From: Symsagittifera roscoffensis
Lineage: Eukaryota > Xenacoelomorpha > Acoela > Convolutidae
DNA: 64,000 nucleotides
Assembly (NCBI RefSeq): GCF_963678635.1
Contig: NC_087064.1
Location: forward strand, 68,498,025 to 68,562,024
Direction of reading: 5' to 3'
Under the pieces are notes generated by a model. That model was given only the letters and a program-made list of their open reading frames with translations. It did no database searches and was not told the DNA's origin. The position numbers and the translations under genes are program-made. The first letter of the stretch is position 1. Each line of letters opens with the position of its first letter. Of this stretch, positions 1 to 11,743 are shown one piece after another.

Positions 1-370
1 CTTAAGCTCTCTAGCTTATCCAGAAATTGATCGATCGTTTCGTCATCCCTTTGCCTCCTCTTTTTGAACCTCATCATTGCTTGATGTACCTTCATTCAAG
101 AGCCGAAACGGTTCAAAAGTACTTCGAAAATCTTGTCTGCTGTATTACGTTCTTTTTCTTTCTTTGCTACCGCGCACTTCAGTGCTGTGCTCTCCAGATT
201 ACTTAGTATCGCTGTGCAAATATGTTTTTCATCATTCAAGTTATACTGCCCTAGATATAGCCTCCTTACCTCGACCCATGCGTCAATGCAGCCGTCCGAA
301 TCGTTCTTGAAGTCTTTGGGTTTCTTGAAGGTTTCCTCGATTGGCCGCCTCCTCTTTCGCTTGACTCCGT
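1..370 (-). pseudogene. LTR-retrotransposon Gag (capsid) fragment
   Basis: Read on the minus strand from about 360 down to 1, one frame gives a Gag-like capsid region: an N-terminal KPKDFKNDSDG segment, then DAWVEVRRLYL, a Lys/Glu-rich helix, FEVLLNRFGS, and near the window edge KKRRQRDDETIDQFLDKLE. This pattern resembles Gag capsid domains of Ty3/gypsy-type elements in marine invertebrates (family knowledge from memory). One in-frame TGA (complement of 96-98) interrupts it, and upstream (above ~370) the frame is broken by more stops. The fragment runs off the window at position 1, so its pol region would lie outside. It is not obviously the same element as the one at 57-64 kb. Called a decayed fragment with moderate confidence. 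Confidence 0.6.
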
Positions 371-2189
371 GTTTCTTGTGGCAAATCCTTAATGTGTCTT
401 ATTCATCAATTCTCAAGTATTTGCCCTAGTTATGTCATCTGCTGCCTTTGATTTCCTTGCCATTCTTGATAAGGCGGAAACCTGGTCTTCCTTTTGCCGG
501 TCCCATTTATCATCTCTTCTTTATCTTTCGGTCTCATCCCCACTATGTCAGCAATTCTCTCCATGAAAAAGTTTCTTCGGCTTGGAATCGTCTTTTATTT
601 TTTCTGTGGTGTTGCCAGTGATCTCAGTACCATTGCCCATTGGCGAGAACTCTATTGTTTTTGCTTCTCGCTCATCAGTGTTTGGCATTGGTGTTGATTC
701 CATCTTTTTTGTTACTCCGCGTACTCAGCGCTAACTGAAACATTACTCTTCTTTAATCTCGGCATCGTTATCACCAGTGTCGAACAAACAGCACATCCCG
801 GTGATTTCCTCCAGAAGTCACGCTGCACTGGTCACATTTCTGGTAGCCTCTATCAGTAGTGTCCTTCCTTGATTCCCAGGACTTCAGTCCTTTGAACACT
901 TTCACTATCCAAGTAGTCACCTTTCCCAGTGAATTCTCCCATTATTTATCCAAGGTTGCAAAGCAATGTAAAAACCATTTCAATGCCCCAAGTTCGGGCA
1001 ATTTCGATCGAAACGATTGATTTTATTGTTAAACAGTATAACTATACTATCTATTATTATAAAAACCCCATCCATCTAATCTGGAAATCAAAGTCGCTGT
1101 ATCGTTTTTATATTTTTCTGGTTTTTTTTCCTGTTTCGTTTTTTTTGTTTCGTTTTATGTCTTTTACCCGTTTTTTGTTTCCCTTATGGCCCCCATACTC
1201 GGTTAGCTAAGCCTCGTTTCCGAAAACCCACCTAAAACATTTTCACATGTTCTACCAAAAACTATCACGGTACGACCAGAAGTTGGAAACGTTTCAGTTG
1301 AACCGTACCACCGGTACTCTAGAATGGGCATGTAGACCGCTGCTGAGTCTAGTGGGTTCAATCTCGTAGTCATGATTTCGCAAAACACCCAGGAGTGCCA
1401 TAAAACACCCAGGAGTGCCATAAAACACTAATAACTGCATAACTCCACAAATGAAGTTAAGAGAAAAAGGCCCTATAACCATTGGCTCAAGGGTCAGGGA
1501 CTTTATCTCTTGTGTTGTTGTACCTTCTTCTGTCGGAGCTAATTCGTTCCGCTTAAGACATGGGACTACAAAATCGTGTTAAGCTTTAAGGCCATCACTC
1601 AAAAACTCCCCACTCTAGAAATAAGAACTTCCCATGGCTAGGTCTCTGATCACCTAAGACACGCGAACGCCATTAAAAACAGGGTTGGAAACTCAAGTAT
1701 ACCTTTAGTTTTTTTTAGATAGTGGACCTTTGATCCAATTCAGATGAATCAACCTAAGACCCGCCTTATCTCAACTTGGCCGTGTAAAATACACCCAAGA
1801 AAAGAGACTCAGTACCCACATAGTGACGCTATTCTAGAACCAAGTGAATAGTGTAACTAAAGCTACTCTACAAAATAGAAGAAATAACTAGTTTTACTTC
1901 TGATAGTTTTTTTTCTTGATCATTGAATCGCTTCTCTCGTCGACCTGTTCAGTCAAGTTTTTCCTTACTCCAGTAATAACGCTCTCTCAATAGCTCTCGT
2001 CGTTCTTTATCAGGAATATGTTAGGTCTTCTTGAAAGGTTTGTTGTTGCTGGACAAATTGCGAACAGCATTTTGTCTCCAGACTTTCTCTCAATTATAAT
2101 TCAATTTTTTGACTTAGCTTATGCCAATTTTTCAAAAAATATTTTTTCCTCCAAAATCAAGATGAAACTTCAGAATGTATGACCGACTG
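371..2189. other. no recognisable gene
   Basis: Both strands are rich in stops and no ORF here has a convincing domain. A minus-strand stretch near 790-860 has Cys and His residues that loosely recall a zinc knuckle, but its frame is not continuous with the Gag fragment. The segment is probably decayed transposon leader or LTR sequence. The tandem repeat at 1382-1427 is listed separately. Confidence 0.5.
1382..1427. repeat. 20-bp tandem duplication
   Basis: The unit aaaacacccaggagtgccat occurs twice head to tail (1382-1401 and 1402-1421), followed by a partial third copy. Confidence 0.9.
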
Positions 2190-2470
2190 GCCCACAGATT
2201 GATTTAGTCTGTTTCAAGGCTTTCAGTAAGGTGAACCACACTTTTTCAACTTAGACATAAATAATCTGCTCCAACCATTAATAAAATATTGCAGATTTGT
2301 TCAATACGCTGATGATAAAATGCTCTTCTTGATAACCAAACAACTGAAATAGCTATTAGTCTACTTGAACAAAATTTTCAAGCTCTAACTAGGTATTTCA
2401 AAACACAATCTTAAAAATGAATACCAAACAACGCGGTTTTGTATGTTCAGCAACACAGAAAAATTTCAAG
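2190..2470 (+). pseudogene. non-LTR reverse transcriptase scrap (QYADD)
   Basis: Two short coding islands recall a non-LTR RT. Around 2195-2240 there is a KAFSKVNH segment, like the first palm motif. Around 2290-2330 there is FVQYADDKMLFL, with the catalytic YADD at 2302-2316. In an intact RT these motifs are roughly 90-100 residues apart; here they are close together, so the sequence between them has been deleted. Stops follow within about 30 codons. It lies just upstream of the larger CR1-like element and could be part of an older copy or of another family. Confidence 0.55.
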
Positions 2471-2558
2471 AAGAAAAAATTTCAATTTTATCGAAAAGTA
2501 ATAGTTGAAAAGAAAATTTTTGTAAAATATCAAGAAATTTCAAAAGACCAAACATTAA

Positions 2559-2999
2559 TTTTTCATCATAATTGGAATAAATGACTGCCTCTCAAATGAT
2601 TTCGACGCGAAGGAAGCCGTGAGCAGCTTAGAAAAACTAATTTATCTCGTAAATCATAAATTCTCCCCAGAAACAATTTCACTATGTACTGTAACTCCCT
2701 TAGGCGCTTTTAGAAAAGGTTTTAATCCAAATGTACAGAAGCTAAACAAGCAAATTCTTAATTTAGTACGGAATGTAAAGGGATTAGGCGAAGTAAAATT
2801 GGATATTTTAGACATAAACACAAATTTTAGTAAAAATACCGATGCGCTTAGCTCGGATGGTTTGCATCCTTCTGATGGGGGTGTTGAAGTTTTGGTGCAA
2901 ACTTTTAGAGATTTTTTTAGAGGTTCTGATATAAATGCAAACACATGTGAGATTACAACCCGCCCCAGAATGAAGCAAAACAACAATCATCAAATTTAG
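2559..2999 (+). pseudogene. non-LTR ORF1 remnant, SGNH/GDSL-esterase-like domain
   Basis: The frame opens after a TAA at 2556-2558 with no ATG before the domain, so the N-terminus is lost. The first residues include IIGINDCL, matching the G-x-N-D block of SGNH hydrolases. About 95 residues later SDGLHPSDGG gives the D-x-x-H block with the catalytic His. Between them lie LCTVTPLG and a helix-rich segment. Esterase domains of this type occur in ORF1 of CR1/L2-type retrotransposons, where they are thought to help particle or membrane association (family knowledge). The C-terminal tail is polar. The upstream catalytic Ser block is not visible. Confidence 0.6.
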
Positions 3000-3120
3000 A
3001 TCCAAAAACGGCAGAAATGATACAATTTTTTCACAACTGTGCAAAATTCTTTAGGAAATACTAGTTTCGTATTTTTTCTTGGTGCAAACTTTGGCGATTA
3101 TTTAATTTATTTAATTTATT

Positions 3121-6100
3121 ATGCTGAATATTAAATTCTGGTTGTTTTGTGCAATTTTTCTAATTTCCAAGGCTCAGATGGAAAATATTGAAAAAACCAT
3201 TGTTTACTGGGGCTATCTAAGCTACCATCAGAAGATATTATCATCGAAATATGGGATAAATGAGCGGAGAGCTACCAAACTGACTCATTTTTCCTTTTTG
3301 CGGTGTTACTGATCCAAAGTGGGGATGTTGAAAAAAACCCTGGTCCTATTGAAACCATTGAAACAGTCTACGGCATCTGCTCAAAAAATTGTGCAAATCT
3401 TAAATTTGTTCATTTGAATTTTCAAAGTATTATTAGAAAACGGATGCAATTGAAAAAATTTCTTGATGATATGGGCGAAAATATAATTATAGGAATTTCC
3501 GAAACGTGGCTTAAAAAAGAAAATAGTGACAATTTATGGAATCTCCACCCTAGAACGCATGCGATGTTCAGATATGATAGGCAATCAGCGGTAAAAAAAG
3601 AAAGGCGGTGGCGTTTTATTATATATACCAGTTAAATTGGCTCCGAAATTGAGGCCTGATTTAAATTTACTTGATAAAGAAAAATATGAGTCAGTGTGGG
3701 TTGAGTGCAAATCTACATTTAACATTTCCAGTAAAGAAAAAATGTTAGTTAATTTGAGTTATAATCCAAGCAGATCAAACTTTATAGAATTTTTCGAACA
3801 ATTAACGCTCAACATAGATAATGCATTGTCAGTTTCTAATAAAATTACGCTTCTGGGTGATTATAACAAAAATTATCTGGATAGCAAAGAAAAAGAAAAT
3901 TTAGATTCTATAATTTTTCCATATGGATTTAAGGTTTTTTGTCCAAACGATGAGACCAGAAATAGTTCCTCAACTAAAACTCATATCAACTACATTATCA
4001 GTGACTATGAAACAAACGGCATTGAATTTTGTTTTGATACACCGTATAAAACCGACCATTTTGCTTCATTTATTTTGACGGATATAAAATGCGGCAAAAG
4101 TTTACCGAGGATAATTTCGACTTTCAATAAGAAAAATTATCAGAAAAATGAATTTTGCAATACACTCTCCGCTCTTCCTTGGTATCTCTTATATCAATGT
4201 ACAGTTTTCGACGATGATTTATTTAATTTCTAGTGCTCTTCAGCAACATGCTCCTATCGAAAAAAATTTGTTCGTAATTTTAAACCAAAAAAAGTGTTGA
4301 AAACGGAATGGTTCGATTCAGAATGTCAGCAATTGTTGATTAAGAAACAGAATTCACTCAGATCATATCGCAGTCAAAGCACAAGCGATAATTGGTCAAA
4401 GTACCAGTTTTTACGTAATCAAATGAGCCAATTGATTAGAAGTAAACAACCCGATCATTCAAAAAATTGTTTTTCACTTCTCAGCACTATCCAACAAAAA
4501 TGGAAATATATTAACCAAGTTAGAGGTACATGTTCTGGCAACAATCGAATTACAGTTCTACGAAATTCCTTCAGTGAAATGATAACCCAAGACAAAAAAA
4601 TTTCCAATCACTTAAACTATATTTTTTCAAACTTAGGCGATTTTTTCGGCGCTAAAAAGCTTCCGAATTACAACAAATCTGCCTTTGAATCTGCACCTTT
4701 CCATTTTCAACACATTACAGTGAAGCAATGCTTTGATATAGTTCGAAAAATTAATGTTAGAAAACCTCTCGGACCTTGTACCGTACCTGCTTGGGCAATC
4801 GTTGACGGTCAATCAGTTATAGTTCCACATTTAACTTTTGTCATAAATACTTGCTTAGATGAGAATAATTTCCCGATCGAACTGAAAAAAGCTGAAAAAA
4901 GCACACGTAACCCTTTTGTTTAAAAAAGATGACCCAATGGATGCAAAAAATTAACGGCCAATATCAATAACTTGTGCTTTTTCTAAAATTTTTGAAAAAA
5001 TTTTACATGTCCAAATAACAGAACATCTTGACAAATTTCAAATAATGACACCATTTCATTTCGGATTTTGCAAAAACATCTCAACGCAAGATGCTCTTGT
5101 TTATGAGACAGAAAGTATTCGAAATCAAATAGATTTAAAAAAATCGTACCTGCAGCTTTATTAGATCTGTCCAAGGCTTTTGATTCTATTTCGCATGAAA
5201 TTTTAATTGAAAAAATGCTTTTTCTCGGTTTTTCAAACGGAACAAATGCTTTAATTGCTAGCTTCCTAAAGAAACGTATTCAAAGAGTAAACGTCAATGG
5301 AATCTTTTCAAACTGGATTGAAATAAAACGAGGTGTCCCACAAGGAACGGTACTTGGTCAGTTGTTGTTCAATTTATATGTTATTGACATTCAAGAGCGA
5401 TTATATGAATGTTGTACTTTAGTTCAAAATGCTGACGACTGTATGGTTTTTTCCTCTTCTATAAATTCTGAGGATGCTTTGAATCGATTGCAAAAATCAC
5501 TCAATAATCTAACGGAATTTTTTGCAGAGAACCAATTGAATCTGAATGCATCTAAATCGGAATTTATAACATTTTGTCAAAAAGTGATAGAAAACATGTG
5601 GATGCTGATACAATTGTAATTATTGGGCATTATGTAGCCAAAAAATCAGAATGCAAATGTTTTAGCCTTATTCTTGATTCAAGTTTATCTTTTTATGCTC
5701 AAACCAAAACAATTCTCCAAAAAATGGCACAAGGAATTAAAATTATAGATACAATTGAACAACAACGGCCGACATTATCATTAATTGGCTTGCTTCATTG
5801 TCTTGTTTTATCACATTTAGATTATTCAGCAATATTTTAAAAAAAATTGATGCTACTTTGATGCTATCTCTAGAGAAACAGTTGAAATGGGCGTTAAAAA
5901 GAACTTATTTCAGATCGAAATTTAAATCTTCTTCCCTTCTTTGCATTAGCAAATCGTTCATTGGAATCGAGAAAAGAATTGAGTTAAAGTGTATAACATA
6001 TTTATACCAAAATCTTACAAACAAAAAGAAGGCTTTTCAAAATACATTGAGACTATCGACTGCCAATTATAGGCTCAACAAAAGAACGAAACAAATTATT

Positions 6101-6309
6101 TTTGACAAACATTGTTCAACCGCTTCTCTACAAAAATCATTTTTTCATTGACTTCTAAAAAATGGATTTCACTGCCCATAATTTTGCGCAATTTAGAAAA
6201 TTCGAGAACAGGATTCAAGAAAAAATTGAAAGAATTTTACGTGAGTGAATTGAGAAACGATCCAATATGTACAAATACAAATACGTGGCGTGATTTCCGT
6301 TTTTGCTAA
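3121..6309 (+). pseudogene. non-LTR ORF2: 2A peptide, endonuclease, reverse transcriptase
   Basis: Segments in order: 3121-3312, a hydrophobic signal-like start (MLNIKFWLFCAIFLISKA); after a frame change, 3303-3635 with a 2A-like peptide and the endonuclease start (VHLNFQS, IIIGISETWL); 3637-4233, endonuclease C-terminal half (LLGDYN, TDHFASF); 4294-4923, linker and RT start (RKPLGPCTVP); about 4920-5160, RT fingers in changing frames (FSKIFEKIL, STQDALV); about 5131-5619, RT palm (LLDLSKAFDSISHEIL, RGVPQGTVLGQLLFN, QNADD); 5574-6309, thumb and C-terminal pieces. The RT catalytic box reads QNADD instead of the usual [YF]xDD: Tyr is replaced by Asn. Each segment changes frame relative to the previous one, so no full-length protein can be made. 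Confidence 0.75.
3303..3347 (+). other. 2A-like ribosome-skipping peptide
   Basis: The codons give LLIQSGDVEKNPGP, which fits the 2A consensus D-V/I-E-x-N-P-G-P exactly, with the usual small hydrophobic lead-in. 2A peptides make the ribosome skip a bond between the final Gly and Pro. They are known at the N-terminus of ORF2 in CR1-like elements of several marine invertebrates. Here the hydrophobic leader encoded at 3121-3175 is now in another frame (a shift between about 3290 and 3310), so the original leader-2A-endonuclease order is recognisable but broken. Confidence 0.8.
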
Positions 6310-6649
6310 TTCTATGTTTTAATTTAGTTTAATTTTCCAGACATTGTTTGAAAGAGAATATGTATATACGCTGTATGTTTGGACTATCTATAAAATTGTT
6401 TGTAATGTTTTAATACCAGCTCGTTCTTAATTCTTAAAACTGATGTTATTTTAATATCCGTAACTGCATATATTTTAATCGACCAATTTCTGAACTGTAA
6501 CCGAACTTGTTTTGTTTTGTTTTGTTTATTGCTTGTTTTCTGATGTTGTGTTTTTGTTTGATGTAACAATGAATTTTAACCAACTTTATTATTTACACTT
6601 TGCCATACTGATGCCTCGGCTTTTTACTGTATAGTAATTCAGGTGTTCT

Positions 6650-6678
6650 TTCTTCTTCTTCTTCTTCTTCTTCTTCTT
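6650..6678 (+). repeat. (TTC)n tract at retrotransposon 3' end
   Basis: About nine to ten TTC units. It follows ~340 bp of AT-rich 3' UTR after the last RT segment and probably marks the 3' terminus of the non-LTR element. Confidence 0.8.
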
Positions 6679-6679
6679 A

Positions 6680-7079
6680 TATGGAACAAAATAATTCGTC
6701 TTCAAACAGCAACATGATACTAAGTTTCATAAAAAATCAATTTAATGAGAACTCTAACCCTTTGGAGTAAAATACGAGAACATATTAAACTCGCAAACGC
6801 TCTAAAATATTCTACAATTAAAATCAGATTTTAGATGTTCTTTCATAATTTTTACCTTGAAGATAGAACATTGGCAGACTATGGAAAGAAAAGATAGATT
6901 ATTTTCAAAGTTATATAACCATTAGAATTGTTATTTTAGTTCATTTTATAGAAATAAATTTGATAAATTTATTTTTTTTGTTTCAGCAAATGTACATACT
7001 CTTCATTTTTAAACTACGACTTCTAATGCATGAAGTGTATTTTTTGTGAAGGGCTTCAAATCTGACGTCGAGAACTTTA
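6680..7079. other. no recognisable gene
   Basis: AT-rich sequence between two retroelement remnants. No ORF or repeat of note was seen. Confidence 0.5.
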
Positions 7080-8026
7080 AGCTACTATCATCACCCCCTA
7101 TCATTTTAAATATGTTTACACGCTGCTTGCTCATATATCTGTACAGACACGTCCAAGCAATTTTTCACAAATTGCAATACGGTTTTCGAAAGAACGGTCC
7201 TGCGTCAAACAGTTGCTAGTTTTCCTGTACACAATATACCTGTCTATTGGAAACCGAAGTAGAATCGATATTATTTTTAAATTATTTATACGAACTACGA
7301 AAAAGTTTTTTACTTTCATTGAATTTTGTTTTCTAATTTTTTAAGCTTGTAGTTAGAGGAGCATTCTAGAAACAGTTAAAAAACATTTTTCTAACAGATC
7401 CCCAAGAGTCAGAGTTGGTACTGAACTATCCAGTCTGGAAATAGTAGTAACAAGTTCTGTGCCACAAGGATCAATTCTAGCTAGTCTATTCTTTGTTGTT
7501 TACAGGAATCGCCTCCCTGAACTGTGCAAGAACTTCTGTTATGCGTTGACGATGCTAAAGTTTCTGCAATAGACAGATTCAACCAAGTTTCCACATTGAT
7601 CTGTCCCGTGTTACAAATGGCGCGATGCACACAATCTACCTTACAATTCGAAGAAGTGCTCACACATTTCGATGTCCAATTCTCCGAAGTTTTATTGTCT
7701 CTAATAAGATGATAAAGAAAAAGACCGCTTCGAAGGATTTGGGTATTGAAATAGTTGATGACATGAAGTGGAACATTCTTGCAAATAACGCAGCAAGCAA
7801 AGTATTGAGGGTTTTGTTCATGTTAAAAAGAAGCTCGACATTACTGAAACCGAAGACTAAACTGAAGCTGTTCAAATCAATGAAATTTCCTGTTAAAATA
7901 TATGGTAGCCCCTGCTGGTATCATTATGTCGAACCTTTGAAGGTGCCAGAAAATGTCCAGAAGAAATGTGTTAAGTGGATAAACAGCGGCTTCTGTTTTT
8001 GCCCGCCGCATCGAAATCGGAGTTGA
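7080..8026 (+). pseudogene. second non-LTR RT fragment
   Basis: Recognisable pieces in different frames: LQYGFRKNG near 7165-7195 (RT fingers), NYEKVF near 7285-7310 (the palm position usually read as DFxKAF), SSVPQGSILASLFFVVY near 7455-7505, a CVDDAK box near 7545-7560 in place of YADD, and a longer C-terminal frame 7625-8026 with KDLGIEIVDDMKW, YGSPCWYH and VQKKCVKWI, as in RT thumb/connection regions. Stops and frame changes separate them. The motifs differ enough from the 2.5-6.7 kb copy to suggest another non-LTR family. Confidence 0.6.
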
Positions 8027-8099
8027 GTACTCTCGATTACTAAAAAAACAGAAACACGCTCACCTCAGGCGTAAACAATTCAAAGCCGCGGAAGAATTA

Positions 8100-9040
8100 T
8101 CAAGAAAAATCCGGCAACATTTTGTAAGCATTGCTAGGTGATGTCACAATAAGTAGCAAGTCTTGGTGGGAACGAGTAAACTATTTCAGTCGCAAAAAAA
8201 CGACCTGCACCTTGAGCCAAGACTGTCATTTTACTGCTGAAGATCTACTAAACATTTACTACAATAGCATATCTTATAGTACAGTTGGAGCTACTTATTG
8301 TAGCATCGTGGAGCTACCAAAAATGCCGGCTCAGCAAATAGTTGTACCAGCAACCAACGGGTTTCAAACTTGTCATGCGCAAACACCCATCAAGAAGTCA
8401 AGCAACAGGACCCGACAGTATTCCATTCTGTTTCCTCAAAAAAAATTCTGTTTCCTCACTTCTGTTTCCTCACTTACTACGGTATTTCAGTAAACGATAT
8501 CATTGTCTATGATTTAGATGGTAATATCTCTCTTTTTGCAGACGACACTACGCCGATAATACCAGGTTAATTCGACAGAGGTGATCAGTCATTTGCAGTT
8601 TTATCAGAATTACAGACTGCGTTCTCAGGCAGAAATCTCCACTTGAATAGCTCTAAATCCAAAGAAATGATTTTTTGTTCAGGAAATCTAGCATAGCGGT
8701 TTCTCCAGTTTTCAACATAGAGCAGGTGTCAGATGACAGACTTCTTGGGATAACATTGGATTCACAGCTGACGCTCAAGTCACATGTAGAGAAAACTGTA
8801 CGTTTTGCCACATCAAGTTTATTTTTACTGCTAAGACTCGAACATCTCAGATACACTCAAGAAGAGCTGTCACTTCTTTATTCATCCCTAGTGCTTAGCA
8901 AACTTCTCTACGGTTTCTCAGTTTGGCGCGGAACCAGATGCGACATTTTGCAGGAGATCGATGCTGTTCAAAAAAAGGCCAAAATGGGGTATTATCAAAC
9001 AATACACGGCAGTAAGACAGATTTTTCAAAAAACCCATGA
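8100..9040 (+). pseudogene. third non-LTR RT fragment
   Basis: 8131-8493 has the composition of an endonuclease-RT linker (SWWERVNYF, AEDLLNIYYNSI) followed by a degraded K-S-x-N-R start of RT. 8510-8575 reads ISLFADDTTPIIPG, with the FADD catalytic box, then LNSSKSKEMIF at about 8643-8672. 8675-9040 is a continuous frame with DRLLGITLDSQLTLKSHVE and LVLSKLLYGFSVWRG, typical of the RT C-terminal region. The catalytic core between the fingers and FADD is missing. It resembles CR1/Jockey-like RTs. Confidence 0.6.
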
Positions 9041-11743
9041 AAAATTGCTTCGTCCCATTATTTCCCAGCCACAGAATCCCTTGTTTTCAATGCATTCTAA
9101 AAAACCGAGTGCTCGAACAGTTTAGGGCCCGGACTCCCTGCGACGTCCAAGAGTAAAACTGAGAAAGATTTGACTATATTTCCGAACCGTGCACTCAGAA
9201 ACTACGATCAGTAACTGCTTGATTATAAATTTGTAATTTTGGTTGTTTAAAACAATTTTCGTTATTCTTCTTCTATTGGCTCCTAATGTTCGCGAAGTTT
9301 TTGCAAAGGTAAAATCTCTCTGCCGTGCGTTTCTGGAAACTATTGGTGGTTTCAAATTCTTCAGTTCGTCCCTGGCTGTTCTTCTGATTCCGCATGGTGG
9401 TCTTCGCCAGCAATCTCATTTTTTCGAATTCTAAGGCTGTTGTAGGTATCTCAAACTAGTTCATTCTTAGAACATACATGTTCTAGTCAACTCAGACGTC
9501 GGTTTCTGATAACTAGGAAGTTAGGTTACAAGTTGGTAGCATTGAGAATGTTTCCGATAGTCTTTCATACCCTTTCATTGGAATTTGCAGGCATTGTTGG
9601 AATGTTGTAACATTCGCCCGGAAGTACATATCGACGGAAAATAAAGCTAGGTTATGAAACGACTGGCTAGCGTCTAAACACAGCTCTACATGCTTGTAAC
9701 CGTCTCTTCCAAAGCCCGTTCTTTGTGTGGTCCTTTTAACATCGGGTCGACAAACTCATTAGTTTTGGGCTATCGGCCAGAACGCGCAGATTAACTTAGT
9801 TACATGCAAAATAGTGAGCTCGTGGCTGGGTCTCAGTATCCCAGACCACGAGATCACTCTTAAAAACAGGGCTACTACTTATTTTTATATTACTATCAGT
9901 TTTATTCAGTAGATAAAAATCATCATATCCATCGGAGATGGATCAACCCTTTCCCTCAACTCCTAGCTTCTCATTATCTGAAAACGAATTTAGATGTTGT
10001 TAACTCAATTCAGGACATAACCGGAAGCCAAAAGTTGTTAAATTGGAGTTCCAGTTTTCTTCCCGAGACCCTTCTGGAATCTGGATGAAGAGAGGTCTTG
10101 TCGTCCTTCTGGAAGGGTGGTAAAATCTTCCCGATACCCTTCCGTATTCTCGGGAATTGTTCGTGAACGATTGTACAGCTACAATCGTTACAATCCGGAC
10201 AGCTTCTATCGTAACCTCAATAGTTAATATTGCCTTGTCTTCGTGAAAATCTCTCTCTTCTGCTCTACTAGCGAAAGTCGTTGTTCTGATTTTCGCACAT
10301 TATCAGTTACTGCGAAATTTTAAGATCGTGACGTCTTTATTCCAGAACGAATTTTTAAAAAAATTTTCGTCACTTCAAATTGACCTGTCCTGATTCGTCA
10401 AATTGTACGATTAGCACAGTTAATCTATCAAAACTGCCAATCTTCCCACTCGAATGTCACAATAAAAATTCGATATTGCCATGCATTTTGACTGCATTCT
10501 GGTCGAATGTCACATGTATGTCTCGTTTTAGTCTTCATTTTGCTTTGGCCAATGAGGCAAAACTCCTCTACCTTATTCAGGGATTGTGTTTTTGTTTCTT
10601 CAAAGGTCTTAAAGTTAAGTGAAGACGTTTAATAAGGTTGTGTAGTTTTTTCAGTTTTTTGTCAGAAAAATTTTTTCGTGATCTATTTTTCTCTTTTTTT
10701 TGCAACCTTACTTTGATTATTTTTAGTTCAATTCTCTTATTGGTCTCGTATATTGTAAAGATGCTTTGATCATATATATTTTTTCAAAATTATACTTTTG
10801 CTTCAAAGTGATACATTTTTTCAAGCAATCATTTTTTTTCCTGTTTTCCTTGAGTTCATTCACATTTTCCAACTGTTTGTTGGATATTTTTTGCTTTTCA
10901 CTACGCAACATGTAAAATTGGACAATTTAAATTAACGCAGACAGAGTCGGTCACCTGGTGTGAAATTTTCGTATTGTTGTCTGGAAGTTGAGATTGTTTC
11001 TAGATTATGGAGCGCCCGCTTGTGGAAAGTCTCAGTAATATATATTGATGAATTCAGCGTGGGGGCCTAGAATTTTATGAAAATTGTTTTTTTTTTGCAA
11101 ATTTTTGTTTGGGCGATCATTGCTTCATCGAGAAAAGCGACTTACCAGGGTTGATGCTCTAGCCTTGTATTTGAATATCAAACACGGTTCTTCGCAGCAC
11201 CCTTATATTGTATGCAATACACTTTTCCTCCTTTGAGGACAGAAAAAAAGTAGCTTTATATGCCTATTGATTCTTTTCTGTTTTATTGATTCTTTCTCAC
11301 TCTGATTGCAATTTTTGAGCTTTGATCTTGTAAATTTTGGCGTTCCACATTCGTTGGAGAATCTGTTTTATGATTTCATATCATCTAAACTATTTTCAAG
11401 TGCTTATAAACATGCCTCAAGTAACTATTGAGTTTTATCCCCCCCCCCCCAAAAAAAAGAGAAGGTAGGGGGGTGAGATTGCTCAATTGATCCGGCAAAT
11501 TTTTTTACTGTGATTTCCGACGTCGTTTCGTTTGGAACAAGGTTCAAAATAATGTAAGTTTCTAAAAAATCCATATTTTTTTATGCTAGTCGCTTTGGTT
11601 TTCTAAATCTTTTAAACTGGAAATGCTCTGTCTTTTAGTTGTACATACCTGATGATGCTAGTTATAGCGAAAACGTTCTTTTTTATATTAAATTTTATTG
11701 ATTTCAAACTGTTTCTTAAAGAAATTGAGATTTTTTCTAGATT
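9041..11743. other. gene-free upstream region of the proteasome gene
   Basis: No coding sequence recognised on either strand; the short ORFs have low-complexity or random-looking translations. Near 11,440-11,475 a C-run joins an A-run and a G-rich stretch. A 23-bp segment at 10,988-11,010 nearly repeats the sequence spanning the Rpn1 start codon (11,725-11,747); see findings. Confidence 0.5.

Larger units (their letters stand above)
2559..6680 (+). mobile_element. degenerate CR1/L2-like non-LTR retrotransposon
   Basis: A two-ORF non-LTR element can be traced on the plus strand: the end of ORF1 with an SGNH-hydrolase signature (2559-2999), then ORF2 with a 2A-like peptide, AP-type endonuclease and reverse transcriptase (3121-6309), then an AT-rich 3' UTR ending in a (TTC)n tract at about 6650-6678. 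An SGNH esterase in ORF1, a 2A at the start of ORF2 and a short microsatellite-like 3' end are all features of the CR1/L2/Rex1 group (established for other species). ORF2 is split over at least seven frame segments, so the copy is dead. The 5' end is uncertain because ORF1 decays upstream of 2559. No target duplication was identified. Confidence 0.75.
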
